Positions 1 through 6,858 of a DNA stretch of 64,000 nt are shown here, piece by piece; within the stretch, counting starts at the first letter, position 1; each line of letters opens with the position of its first letter. The notes under the pieces are model-generated. The model ran no database searches and had not been told where the DNA came from. It worked only from the letters and a program-made list of their open reading frames with translations. Origin of the DNA: Geobacter sp. (lineage in GTDB: Bacteria > Desulfobacterota > Desulfuromonadia > Geobacterales > Geobacteraceae); the NCBI GenBank assembly GCA_003574885.1, contig PJFC01000003.1:248001-312000 (forward strand), read 5' to 3'. Made by a program: the position numbers and the translations under genes.

Positions 1-493
1 CGGGCTCCGTAACTGGTGTTTGTACAGGGGAAGTTGTTTTTTCTCTCGACTGTGCGGGAAATTTCACAACCAGCTTGTTTTTGTCGGCTGGGTCAACACC
101 AACGGTAAAATCAACATCTTTTACAAGTGTTATTTCGACACGAGTCAGGTACCCACCACTGAATACATGTTTCGTGGCATCAATCCGTTTGATATCTCCT
201 GCATTGACATCAAGATATTGAAAGTTGCCAGGCTCAGTATCTGCCAGATCAATGACTGCTTTTGCTGGATCTGTTGTCTTGTAGAACGTGAATGTACCTG
301 GATGTGAAACCGAGATATCAACCTGGGAGGCATCTGGTGCCACACTCACGGACTGAATAGTCACGGGCTGAGCACCATCGGATGATTTATCATCCGTCAG
401 GTTAACCCTCTGTTGTGCACAACCGGCGCCGAGCGTCAACATGAGCAGTACGGCAATTTTATTAAGGCAAACCCGGGTTGAATTCATTCTCAT
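1..493 (-). CDS. pilQ: PilQ, type IV pilus secretin (N-terminal part, cut by the window edge)
   Basis: PilQ forms the outer-membrane channel through which the pilus leaves the cell. Only the first 164 codons are present; the rest lies beyond position 1. The start ATG at 493 follows GGAGAG with 6 bases between; an in-frame ATG at 487 is less well placed. The N-terminus has a hydrophobic signal ending in LGAGC, a lipobox, so this copy is probably lipid-modified at Cys25. Residues from about 45 on (VTIQSVSVAPDASQVDISVS) look like an AMIN domain, the peptidoglycan-binding module usual in PilQ. It is the last gene of the pilM-N-O-P-Q run, 12 bases after pilP. The identity rests on this context plus the AMIN-like start; the secretin domain itself is not visible. 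Confidence 0.88.
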   Translation of the reverse strand, partial: MRMNSTRVCLNKIAVLLMLTLGAGCAQQRVNLTDDKSSDGAQPVTIQSVSVAPDASQVDISVSHPGTFTFYKTTDPAKAVIDLADTEPGNFQYLDVNAGDIKRIDATKHVFSGGYLTRVEITLVKDVDFTVGVDPADKNKLVVKFPAQSREKTTSPVQTPVTEP

Positions 494-505
494 CTGGAAC
501 TCTCC

Positions 506-1060
506 TTACCGTTTTGGGGACAGGGTAAGCTTGATAACCCTTTTTTTCGTATGACCATCTTCGTCGCGGTACTGCTCGACAATTTCAACAGCGTTATTGC
601 TGATTTTAGTTATCCGTCCATTATTGTTGCCAATCAGCATGCCCCGCTTTACAACATACCCCCTACCATTCGGATCAACAATAAGGGCTTTGCTTTCATT
701 GATGCCTGCAACAATGCCCGATAGTTTGAATTTACTTGCATCAATAGCCTGAATCGGCAACTGGTTCAGATTCAAGGGGAGCCCCCCGCCAGTTTTGCCT
801 GCACGCGGAACCTCCGTAGCAAGTAGCGGCTTAAAAGGGTCCTTCTTTTTCGAGAAATCCAATGCCGATATATTGGGCCCTTGAGTGTGCACAGACGATT
901 GCTGGGCCTGTACCGGCTTCTTCTGGGTTTGCGCTACCACCGCCTGTGGCTTCTGAGCCTGAGGTGGAGACGTAACCCCCTTATTCTTACAACCGGGGAG
1001 CGCCGCGATCAGGACCAAAGCAAACAGAACAAATCGTCTATTTATTGCCCGTTTTAACAT
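506..1060 (-). CDS. pilP: PilP, type IV pilus inner-membrane lipoprotein
   Basis: PilP is the lipoprotein that links the PilN/PilO dimer to the PilQ secretin across the periplasm. The product is 184 residues. It starts with a signal peptide ending LPGC (lipobox, Cys near residue 22), then a Gln/Pro-rich linker, then a small beta domain (from about residue 65, with the typical KKDPFKPLL opening) ending in RVIKLTLSPKR. I chose the ATG at 1060 because it sits immediately before the signal peptide and has AAAAGGG 5 bases upstream. The reading frame stays open further upstream and overlaps pilO, which is shadow sequence. Two further in-frame ATGs at 1078 and 1096 are created by an 18-bp tandem repeat inside the pilO tail. 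The start overlaps the end of pilO by 23 bp, which suggests translational coupling. Confidence 0.9.
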   Translation of the reverse strand: MLKRAINRRFVLFALVLIAALPGCKNKGVTSPPQAQKPQAVVAQTQKKPVQAQQSSVHTQGPNISALDFSKKKDPFKPLLATEVPRAGKTGGGLPLNLNQLPIQAIDASKFKLSGIVAGINESKALIVDPNGRGYVVKRGMLIGNNNGRITKISNNAVEIVEQYRDEDGHTKKRVIKLTLSPKR

Positions 1061-1676
1061 CCTTACCCTTTTTATCATCCTTGCCTTTTTTATCATCCTT
1101 AATCTCTTTCTTGTCCAGAAAACGGAATGTTGTAGCAAGACAGTTGATGGTATAGACTGTTTTCGCACCAACGTTTTTCGGGCTCGTAAATTCAACGTTG
1201 CTAATATTGACAATCCTTGGGAGGTTTCCAACCGCAACGAAAAAATTACCTACATTGGCATACGTGCCGGAAACCTTTATATCGACAGGTACAACTGAAT
1301 AGAAATCCTTCGGTTCCTCAGGTTTAGGCTTGAACATAAGAAAGTCAAGCCCGGCACCTTTCCCTGAACTTGTAATACTGGTGAGTAGCGTCGGAATTTC
1401 CTTCTGGTTAGGTAATTCGGTCAATGCATTTTCGAGCTCTTTGTTCAACTGGGCATATTCCAGCTTGAAGCGAGGAAGATTGTCAGCAATTTTCTTGCTT
1501 TCCGTCAACTGCGCACGAAGACCATCCAACTTCTTCTGAAGCTCTTTTTGCTGTTTGAGCTTCGGCTGTATCAACCCGAAAAACATACCTGCACCTATCA
1601 GCGCGACAATGAGCCCCAAAAGAGCTGCTTTCTGTTTGTTCGGGAGCTTAAGTAATTTTTCTACACGTGGGTCCAT
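1038..1676 (-). CDS. pilO: PilO, type IV pilus alignment subcomplex protein
   Basis: PilO pairs with PilN in the inner membrane and carries the periplasmic contact to PilP. The product is 212 residues: a short cytoplasmic head (MDPRVEKLLKLPNKQK), one membrane helix at about residues 18-38, a coiled-coil segment rich in Lys, Leu and Glu at about 40-90, and a ferredoxin-like periplasmic domain to about residue 190. The last 20 or so residues are an unusual Lys/Asp-rich tail with a repeated DDKKGK unit, encoded by an 18-bp tandem repeat in which the pilP start lies. Size and layout fit the family; the charged tail is the odd part. Confidence 0.92.
   Translation of the reverse strand: MDPRVEKLLKLPNKQKAALLGLIVALIGAGMFFGLIQPKLKQQKELQKKLDGLRAQLTESKKIADNLPRFKLEYAQLNKELENALTELPNQKEIPTLLTSITSSGKGAGLDFLMFKPKPEEPKDFYSVVPVDIKVSGTYANVGNFFVAVGNLPRIVNISNVEFTSPKNVGAKTVYTINCLATTFRFLDKKEIKDDKKGKDDKKGKDVKTGNK
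1061..1096 (-). repeat. 18-bp tandem repeat, two units, in the pilO tail / pilP leader
   Basis: Two 18-bp units (1061-1078 and 1079-1096) match at 16 of 18 positions. In the pilO frame they encode DDKKGK twice. In the pilP frame each unit ends in an AAGG followed by ATG, so three evenly spaced candidate starts (1096, 1078, 1060) arise. Confidence 0.85.
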
Positions 1677-1741
1677 GAAATGTCCTCAACCGTTTTAGAC
1701 ATAGTAGATACAGATTGTCTGAACATACTGCATCGCTCGTC

Positions 1742-2338
1742 CTATTTCTTCTGCGAAGCTTTGGGCGCAACCTTGGTTCCCTTAGGTTCTTCCTTAACGA
1801 AACCTTTGACCATACAGCTAATGTCAAATTTTTTCACTTTGACATTAGAGATTTCCTTCTGTTCAGAAACAACCAGTTCCACATCGGAGAAAAGGTCAGA
1901 CTTTTGCAGATTCTGGAGAAAAGTAGCAATCAAGTCTTCGTTATAGGCAAAGCCAGATATTGTTATCTTGCCTGAAACTTCCTTGTAATTCGTCAACCAC
2001 AGCTTGTCCGGAGTCAAATCGCTCAAACTGACCAACCTGGCGGCAGGGCCGGTCTTCTCTTTACGCAATGTATTGAGAACATCAAGTTTTTTCTTAACCT
2101 CATCCTGAAGCTTTTTTATATTGTCGATTTCGCCTATTTTGGTCTTCAATTGCTGCAACTCGGTCTCAGACCTCGTAATTTCAGCTTTTATGCCGCTTAC
2201 CTTTGCAAACGTAACCGTGTAAAACGCCAATCCGGCAGCAATAACTGCTGCAACGGCAACAATCAGTATCATGATCTGCTGCTTGGCTGTTTCCTTCTTT
2301 TTCGTAGCCCTGATAGGCAATAAGTTGATTCTGGTCAT
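1742..2338 (-). CDS. pilN: PilN, type IV pilus inner-membrane protein
   Basis: PilN docks PilM to the inner membrane and dimerises with PilO. The product is 198 residues. The N-terminus MTRINLLPIR holds the INLLP motif that fits into the PilM groove. One membrane helix follows at about residues 22-45, then a coiled coil (about 50-90) and a periplasmic alpha/beta domain. The start ATG shares four bases with the pilM stop (ATGA, 2335-2338), a sign of coupled translation. A 65-bp gap separates it from pilO and holds only the pilO ribosome site. The C-terminal tail is Lys/Ala/Pro rich. Confidence 0.94.
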   Translation of the reverse strand: MTRINLLPIRATKKKETAKQQIMILIVAVAAVIAAGLAFYTVTFAKVSGIKAEITRSETELQQLKTKIGEIDNIKKLQDEVKKKLDVLNTLRKEKTGPAARLVSLSDLTPDKLWLTNYKEVSGKITISGFAYNEDLIATFLQNLQKSDLFSDVELVVSEQKEISNVKVKKFDISCMVKGFVKEEPKGTKVAPKASQKK

Positions 2339-3390
2339 TTGTCGCCTACCCTCCTTGACGCCAACCCCAAAGCTACGGTCACAAGAGGTCCGATCTCGCG
2401 CAGGTAGTCGACATCAAAGTCCTTGTCCGCATATTTTACCTTGGCAAATGGATTCATGGTCTCGACCGGTAATCCCAACCTCTGGCCAACAGCCTCTGAC
2501 AGCATGGAGGTCTTCGCACCTCCACCGCTAAGGTAGACCTTTGTTATTCTTCCATCGCCAGCAGTAGTATTGTAAAAATCCAAAGAGCGCCGAATTTCCA
2601 TTGCCAGTGTCTCATTGACGCGGCTGATAATGCCCTGGAGGCGTTCTTTGTCAGGGCAGGCACCGGAAACTTTGAATCGTTCGGCCTCTTCACCGCTCAC
2701 ACTGAACTGTTTCTGGATTTCTTCAGTGTAAATATTGCCACCCATCTGAACATCACGTGTGAAGAGCGAGATACCATCCTTGACAATATTGAGGTTCATG
2801 ATGCTTGCCCCGATATTTATCAGGGCGACAACATCTTCGTCCCCCATGTTGTAGTTGATCTCAAACGCATTCTGCATTGCAAAGGAATCGACGTCAACTA
2901 CCGCAAGCTTGACGCCTGTCTCATTGAACACCGTCTGGTAATCGTTAATGATATCCTTCTTGCTGGCCACCAGTAAAACATTCATTCTGGTAGGATCGTG
3001 CTCATCGGGGGGGAGAAGCTGAAAGTCGATATTCACATCATTGATGTCAAAGGGAATATACTGCTCTGCCTCCCAGTGAATCTGGTCATCAAGTTCCTCA
3101 ACCGGCATGGCAGGTAGTGAAATTTTACGAATGATAACCGAATTGCCTGAGACAGAACAGACAGCCTCGCACCCCTTGCCTATCTTAAGACTGGCAAGAA
3201 GGTTTTTAACTGCCTCTACAATGGAAGAACTGTCCATCATGGTATTATCGACAATAGCTTCGGGAGGAAGGGGGACGATCCCGGCATTCTGAAGTACATA
3301 GGCGCCCTTAAGCTCTTTAAGCTGAATGAGCTTGATGGAACTGGAACCGATGTCAATACCGATTATTTCTTTCTTTTTAGAGAATAGCAT
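2335..3390 (-). CDS. pilM: PilM, actin-like type IV pilus assembly ATPase-fold protein
   Basis: PilM is the cytoplasmic actin-like ring protein of the pilus machine. It binds ATP and the N-terminus of PilN and passes signals from the motor to the periplasmic parts. The product is 351 residues, usual for the family. IIGIDIGSSSIKLIQL near residues 9-24 is the first phosphate-binding strand of the actin/FtsA fold; VVALINIGASIMNLNIV (about 190) and YLSGGGAKTSMLSEAV (about 285) are the second phosphate and adenosine motifs. It heads the pilMNOPQ run and lies 20 bp downstream of a small HTH gene. Confidence 0.95.
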   Translation of the reverse strand: MLFSKKKEIIGIDIGSSSIKLIQLKELKGAYVLQNAGIVPLPPEAIVDNTMMDSSSIVEAVKNLLASLKIGKGCEAVCSVSGNSVIIRKISLPAMPVEELDDQIHWEAEQYIPFDINDVNIDFQLLPPDEHDPTRMNVLLVASKKDIINDYQTVFNETGVKLAVVDVDSFAMQNAFEINYNMGDEDVVALINIGASIMNLNIVKDGISLFTRDVQMGGNIYTEEIQKQFSVSGEEAERFKVSGACPDKERLQGIISRVNETLAMEIRRSLDFYNTTAGDGRITKVYLSGGGAKTSMLSEAVGQRLGLPVETMNPFAKVKYADKDFDVDYLREIGPLVTVALGLASRRVGDK

Positions 3391-3410
3391 GGTTAGCTTC
3401 CTGTAGAGAA

Positions 3411-3611
3411 TTAGTCCTGAAACACCTTGTCCTTCTCGGCCAAAGAATACCCCAGAGCAAGAATTATCTTTCGCTTTGTTTCCATACGACAGGGCATTCC
3501 GCTCTCTATCCTGTCAATGGTAACCGGCGAAACACCAGCAAGACGAGCCAGCTCAGCCTTGCTTATCATTTTCTGCTCGCGCATCTTTTTGACGTTGTTT
3601 TTGCTTTTCAT
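3411..3611 (-). CDS. Small XRE-family helix-turn-helix protein
   Basis: A 66-residue protein that is almost nothing but a Cro/C1-type DNA-binding domain: MREQKMISKAELARLAGVSPVTIDRIESG supplies the recognition helices (about residues 17-37), and METKRKIILALGYSL the closing helix. There is no sensing or dimerisation domain. It is the first gene downstream of the riboswitch leader and lies 20 bp upstream of pilM on the same strand, so it is probably cotranscribed with pilMNOPQ. A local regulatory role in pilus expression is inferred from position only. The HTH call is firm; the target is unknown. Confidence 0.8.
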   Translation of the reverse strand: MKSKNNVKKMREQKMISKAELARLAGVSPVTIDRIESGMPCRMETKRKIILALGYSLAEKDKVFQD

Positions 3612-3769
3612 GCAAAGATACCCACTCTGAGTAATTTACATGGAATTTACAATAAACAACACAAATGTCAACAAATTTATTATAATTATATCAAATTATT
3701 TATAGCGATACACAACCAACTGATATTATTTAAGTATTTGGCTGAATTTCAACTGAGACTTAAGTTTTC

Positions 3770-3811
3770 AAAAAAAAAGGTTGCCCAATATCGGATGATA
3801 TTTCGGCAACC
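3770..3811 (-). terminator. Riboswitch expression platform: intrinsic terminator
   Basis: On the minus strand GGTTGCC...GGCAACC closes a stem that extends inward through AATATC/GATATT with loop ATCC, followed at once by a run of nine T (A on the plus strand at 3770-3778). The 5' arm of this stem is the 3' end of the aptamer (GGGTTGCCGAAATATC). Aptamer closure and terminator formation therefore compete for the same bases, which predicts a switch that turns transcription on when ligand is bound. Confidence 0.9.
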
Positions 3812-3882
3812 CGGCTGTCTCCAAGAGACCCAATAGGCTTTCCGCCCCATCCTCGCGGATGGTTTAGTATTATCGTTACCAT
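3793..3882 (-). promoter_or_regulatory. GEMM-I riboswitch aptamer, probably 3',3'-cGAMP-responsive type
   Basis: Minus-strand sequence follows the GEMM-I consensus: AAACCATCC-GCGA-GGATGG (P2 stem with a GNRA tetraloop), then GGGCGGAAAGCC, a P3 arm with the loop receptor side, and ACAGCCGGGTTGCCGA. Aligned by hand to the well-studied Vc2 aptamer, the position equal to G20 is A here (plus-strand T at 3868), and the A47 equivalent is kept. A20 is the known mark of the Geobacter GEMM-Ib class that prefers cyclic AMP-GMP over cyclic di-GMP. It lies in the leader of the XRE-pilMNOPQ transcript, just ahead of a terminator that shares its 3' bases. The class is sure; the ligand is inferred from one base. 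Confidence 0.9.
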
Positions 3883-3959
3883 TGTATGGAGGCTGTCCTG
3901 CATAGCCCTGCGATATCGCACTTTTCAAATAACAACATCACACATCAATATTTCATTAT

Positions 3960-3974
3960 GCAAGTAAGGTTCCA
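3960..3974 (-). promoter_or_regulatory. Sigma-54 (RpoN) type -24/-12 promoter
   Basis: Minus strand TGGAAC-N5-TTGC matches the RpoN consensus TGGCAC-N5-TTGC with one change. The expected start is about 12 bases on, near 3948, some 65 bases before the aptamer. It would drive the riboswitch leader and the XRE-pilMNOPQ genes. An NtrC-type activator is encoded in the same locus (13394-14764). Confidence 0.65.
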
Positions 3975-4069
3975 TCTAGCAAGCCAACTGCATTTCTAAT
4001 GATTTTAACATATTACAATATGAATAGATATTAGGCATACCGTGCAGGTCAGGGCTTTCACAATATTTG

Positions 4070-4100
4070 ACGTTATTTGACACCGTTAAATAACGTTTTT
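4070..4100. other. Palindrome with T run on the plus strand
   Basis: ACGTTATTT (4070-4078) pairs with AAATAACGT (4088-4096) and is followed by TTTT on the plus strand. It looks like a rightward terminator but no rightward gene precedes it. It may instead protect or end the leftward minor-pilin transcript, which stops at 4166. Confidence 0.35.
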
Positions 4101-4165
4101 GGGGCCCAATTACCTATTTACTGATCACATCAGAATACTATAGAAGCCATACCCTACGAAAATAC

Positions 4166-4768
4166 TCAATATGCATAAAGCACTGACAGCATTGCCTTCT
4201 CCTTGGGATTATCTTCCCGTTCGCCTAGCACTTCGAACGTAATGAGGCTGGGGTCATGCTTAGGAGCAATTCCCGACCCAACCCCCGCCACCCCGATGCC
4301 TGCGTCCAGATCCCTGCCACTGACGTCTGAATTACCGGATACCGTATCTATTATCTTGTTGTACACCATAAAGTTGCCGTTTTCCCCGGCTAGTTTAAAG
4401 GTTATGTCCGGTTCGACTTTCGCGTCGGGTGTCATGTTGTTCGAAGGCAATGACCAGGCAGATGTGTCATTTTTTATCTTCTTCTCTAAGTTGCTATTGA
4501 ACACCAGCCCGATTCCGCTGAAAGTGCTTGCCAACGATCTGCTGCCTGACGAGTAATCGCCGAAGAGTTGGGGAATGACTTCCTTGGTAACAAACTCGAC
4601 TCCGCCGTAGGATGCCTCCAGGGAGTTGCGGTAGACTTTCTGGCTGGCCGACATCTTCGTCCCCATGAGGACCAACTGCAGCAGCGCCATAATGATCCCC
4701 AGCGAGATAAGGGTGAACATGAGTGCCGTCAACAGCGCTATTCCGTTTTCGTTTCGAACGTATCGCAT
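4166..4768 (-). CDS. pilX: PilX-like minor pilin
   Basis: A 200-residue type IV minor pilin of the PilX type. The short leader MRYVRNENG is followed by IALLTALMFTLISLGIIMALLQ, a prepilin hydrophobic helix. Mature residue 5 is Thr, not the Glu that all major pilins carry. PilX and GspK proteins share this trait, which suits a subunit at the fibre tip. A MSASQKVYRNSLEASYGGVE segment follows, typical of the PilX_N family, then a globular part. I chose ATG 4768, preceded by GGTGGAG; an in-frame GTG at 4777 is possible. It is the last gene of the minor-pilin run, 16 bp after pilW. Confidence 0.82.
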   Translation of the reverse strand: MRYVRNENGIALLTALMFTLISLGIIMALLQLVLMGTKMSASQKVYRNSLEASYGGVEFVTKEVIPQLFGDYSSGSRSLASTFSGIGLVFNSNLEKKIKNDTSAWSLPSNNMTPDAKVEPDITFKLAGENGNFMVYNKIIDTVSGNSDVSGRDLDAGIGVAGVGSGIAPKHDPSLITFEVLGEREDNPKEKAMLSVLYAY

Positions 4769-4784
4769 AATCTCCACCCACCGG

Positions 4785-5987
4785 TTATTGAATCAGATTT
4801 TTGGGTCGCACCACTATTGTGTAGACCTTCCAGCGGTAATTCTTATAGTCGTCGCCGATGCGGTCCTTAAGATTGAAATCACGCCCCAACGTAGTCGTCT
4901 CCGACAACTTTTCCCCGACTGTAATGGTTTCGGAGGGGAAACTATATGTCCTGTCCCGCTTCCCTTCCTGGGCCAGGATATAGAGCCGTATTTCCTTCAC
5001 CTGGCTTCGGATGGATTCCGCCTGGTCCAAATAAGTACCTTTTTCAGGGGGGGTAGTCTGGTGCAAGTTAATAACTCCCGATGCATTAGTATCGAGTCCA
5101 TACACGACCTGCATATCGGCGACGCAGTCGAGCAGGGGCATTTCGGGAGAAAGGGAACCGTCTGCATGACTGGCAACCGCCTTGTAGAGTATCCCCGTGT
5201 TGGGGGCGCAGGTCAGCGGTATGTTCGCCGGTCTCTTTATGTAGTAATCCGCACGGTTGAAAGGCATCCGGAGTTTACTAGCAGCGGGTTTGTCTATACC
5301 GTAGATATGGAAGACGTCCCCCTGCGTGTGGGGAGTTGACATGGAACTGTATTTACTGAAGGTCGTGGAATACTCTCCGCCTTTCACCATGAGCTGCTGT
5401 TTAGGGATGTTGTCCGTAAAAGTGGTTTTGATGAGGATGACACGGTCGTTATCACCCAGGTCCCGGTCGTCCTGGTTCCATATAGTTGGTTGAGTACTTG
5501 CGGAGTCCGTGTAGCTTTTGGTAGTCCATTTCTTGGCGGACGGGTCAAGGCCGATCACTGTGGACTTGATGACCAGGTACTGTGCCCCGATTCCAGCCGA
5601 GTCCAGGTTGAAGCTCGTCGAACCATTCTGAATGGCACAGGGGGGAGATGCCGGCGAATTATTGAAAAACATGGCGCTGTCAATGGATGTCGGAAACTCA
5701 ACCGGCTCATTGCTGCCGACATTCACCTCGGTATAGGCACTACTCGCAGGTGCTTCCGTAAAAGCCCAGGGGAGGCCGAATCCGGCCTGTTCCAGGTCTG
5801 CCCGCAACATCTCCAGTCCGACTATCCCTTCGATCTGGGACTGGGCAGATTTCCCCTGTTGCCCCGCATGGTTCAAGACAATCTCAAAAGACTTGCTCGT
5901 AATCAAGATAACGACCATGAAGATGCCCATAACGATTAACATCTCGATAAGAGTGAAACCACGCTGATCACGTATCATAAAGTACAC
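4785..5987 (-). CDS. pilW: PilW-like minor pilin
   Basis: A 400-residue minor pilin with a class III leader, MYFMIRDQRG, cleaved before FTLIEMLIVMGIFMVV, with Glu5 present. Its length and its long C-terminal globular domain fit PilW. PilW acts with PilV, PilX, FimT-type pilins and PilY1 to prime pilus assembly. The start is uncertain: GTG at 5987 has GAGG two bases away and ATG at 5978 has it 11 bases away; either gives a workable leader. It lies between pilV and pilX, all on the same strand. Confidence 0.85.
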   Translation of the reverse strand: MYFMIRDQRGFTLIEMLIVMGIFMVVILITSKSFEIVLNHAGQQGKSAQSQIEGIVGLEMLRADLEQAGFGLPWAFTEAPASSAYTEVNVGSNEPVEFPTSIDSAMFFNNSPASPPCAIQNGSTSFNLDSAGIGAQYLVIKSTVIGLDPSAKKWTTKSYTDSASTQPTIWNQDDRDLGDNDRVILIKTTFTDNIPKQQLMVKGGEYSTTFSKYSSMSTPHTQGDVFHIYGIDKPAASKLRMPFNRADYYIKRPANIPLTCAPNTGILYKAVASHADGSLSPEMPLLDCVADMQVVYGLDTNASGVINLHQTTPPEKGTYLDQAESIRSQVKEIRLYILAQEGKRDRTYSFPSETITVGEKLSETTTLGRDFNLKDRIGDDYKNYRWKVYTIVVRPKNLIQ

Positions 5988-6019
5988 ATCCTCGCATAAA
6001 ATACGCCGTGCTGCATCCG

Positions 6020-6415
6020 CTACTGATGAATTTTGGATCGAACCGTTACAACTTTGTTCTGAAATGGCCTGCCTTTATAGGTCCACTTTACCGTCACATC
6101 ATACTGCTTTGTATCGGCCCCCAACTCGGTAACATCTCTTTCCACCGTATACCTGCTAGGGATCCCCCTTATATTCATGGGAATGGTGGTCTCGTTGGTA
6201 AACGCGGCGTCAAAATCCTGTCCCCGCATTTCATTCAAGACCATCTCACCAACATGGACACCCTGGTCACGCATCTGGTTCCTGAGATTGTGCTCCATTG
6301 CCACGTTCAAAGACTGCAGGACTCCGATCATCCCCACCATCATGATCAGAATAGCAATCAGTACTTCAACAAGCGTGAAACCGCCGTTATCGTTGTACGA
6401 TGGTACCTGTGCCAC
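6020..6415 (-). CDS. pilV: PilV-like minor pilin
   Basis: A 131-residue minor pilin. The leader MAQVPSYNDNGG is cut before FTLVEVLIAILIMMVGMIGVLQ, with Glu5 present. The MIGVLQSLNVAMEHNLRNQMRDQ stretch after the helix is typical of PilV. It uses a GTG start at 6415 with GGAGG about 6 bases upstream. The start overlaps the FimT-like gene by 29 bp. It is part of the minor-pilin priming set at the tip of the pilus. Confidence 0.85.
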   Translation of the reverse strand: MAQVPSYNDNGGFTLVEVLIAILIMMVGMIGVLQSLNVAMEHNLRNQMRDQGVHVGEMVLNEMRGQDFDAAFTNETTIPMNIRGIPSRYTVERDVTELGADTKQYDVTVKWTYKGRPFQNKVVTVRSKIHQ

Positions 6416-6857
6416 AATCGCCTCCCGATACTCTCTTCCCCATATTGACTTTCGCCGCCGAGATTACGATACTGTCGATGAAGCCCGGATTATCGGCCTG
6501 TTCGATGCATACGGAACTGAAGGCACCGAAGGTAAGACCGCTCGTTGCGAACTCAAGCCGGTTGTCCGTGGTATTCAGCACGACGGGATGCTTCAATGTC
6601 ATCGACGACAGGGTCGCGCCCGACGTTGCATCGACAACTTTAAAATCCGTACCGCTCACGATAACGGCACGTGGCTGTTTGGTATAAAATGATTGCAACC
6701 GTGCATTCACGATCTCCGTGTACATATCCCGCACCTCTGCCTCGATGATGGACTTCCGTTGCTCCCTTTTGAACTCATAGGTCGCAAGACCGGACAATAT
6801 ACCGATAAGAGCAACGACGATAAGCAGTTCCACCAGTGTAAATCCGCGCTCATTCAT
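6387..6857 (-). CDS. FimT/GspH-like minor pilin
   Basis: A 156-residue minor pilin with a very short leader MNERG before FTLVELLIVVALIGILSGLA, Glu5 present, followed by a small beta-rich domain with a Cys pair near the end. FimT and GspH proteins share this layout. The ATG at 6857 has AGGAA 7 bases upstream; the open frame continues upstream into pilY1, which is shadow. It starts one base past the pilY1 stop, so translation is likely coupled. Confidence 0.85.
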   Translation of the reverse strand: MNERGFTLVELLIVVALIGILSGLATYEFKREQRKSIIEAEVRDMYTEIVNARLQSFYTKQPRAVIVSGTDFKVVDATSGATLSSMTLKHPVVLNTTDNRLEFATSGLTFGAFSSVCIEQADNPGFIDSIVISAAKVNMGKRVSGGDCGTGTIVQR

Positions 6858-6858
6858 A

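Larger units (their letters stand above)
3612..4165. other. 554-bp gene-free stretch: pil leader region
   Basis: This gap lies between the XRE gene and the last minor-pilin gene. Read leftwards it holds a sigma-54-type promoter (3960-3974), a GEMM-I aptamer (about 3793-3882) and an intrinsic terminator (3770-3811), then about 160 bp of very AT-rich leader. To the right is one more palindrome (4070-4100). I see no reading frame of interest in it. Confidence 0.8.

Noticed and set aside
1061-1237. N-terminal extension of PilP upstream of the signal peptide
   Set aside because: It lies inside pilO in another frame and has no homology; the lipoprotein signal sets the start near 1060.
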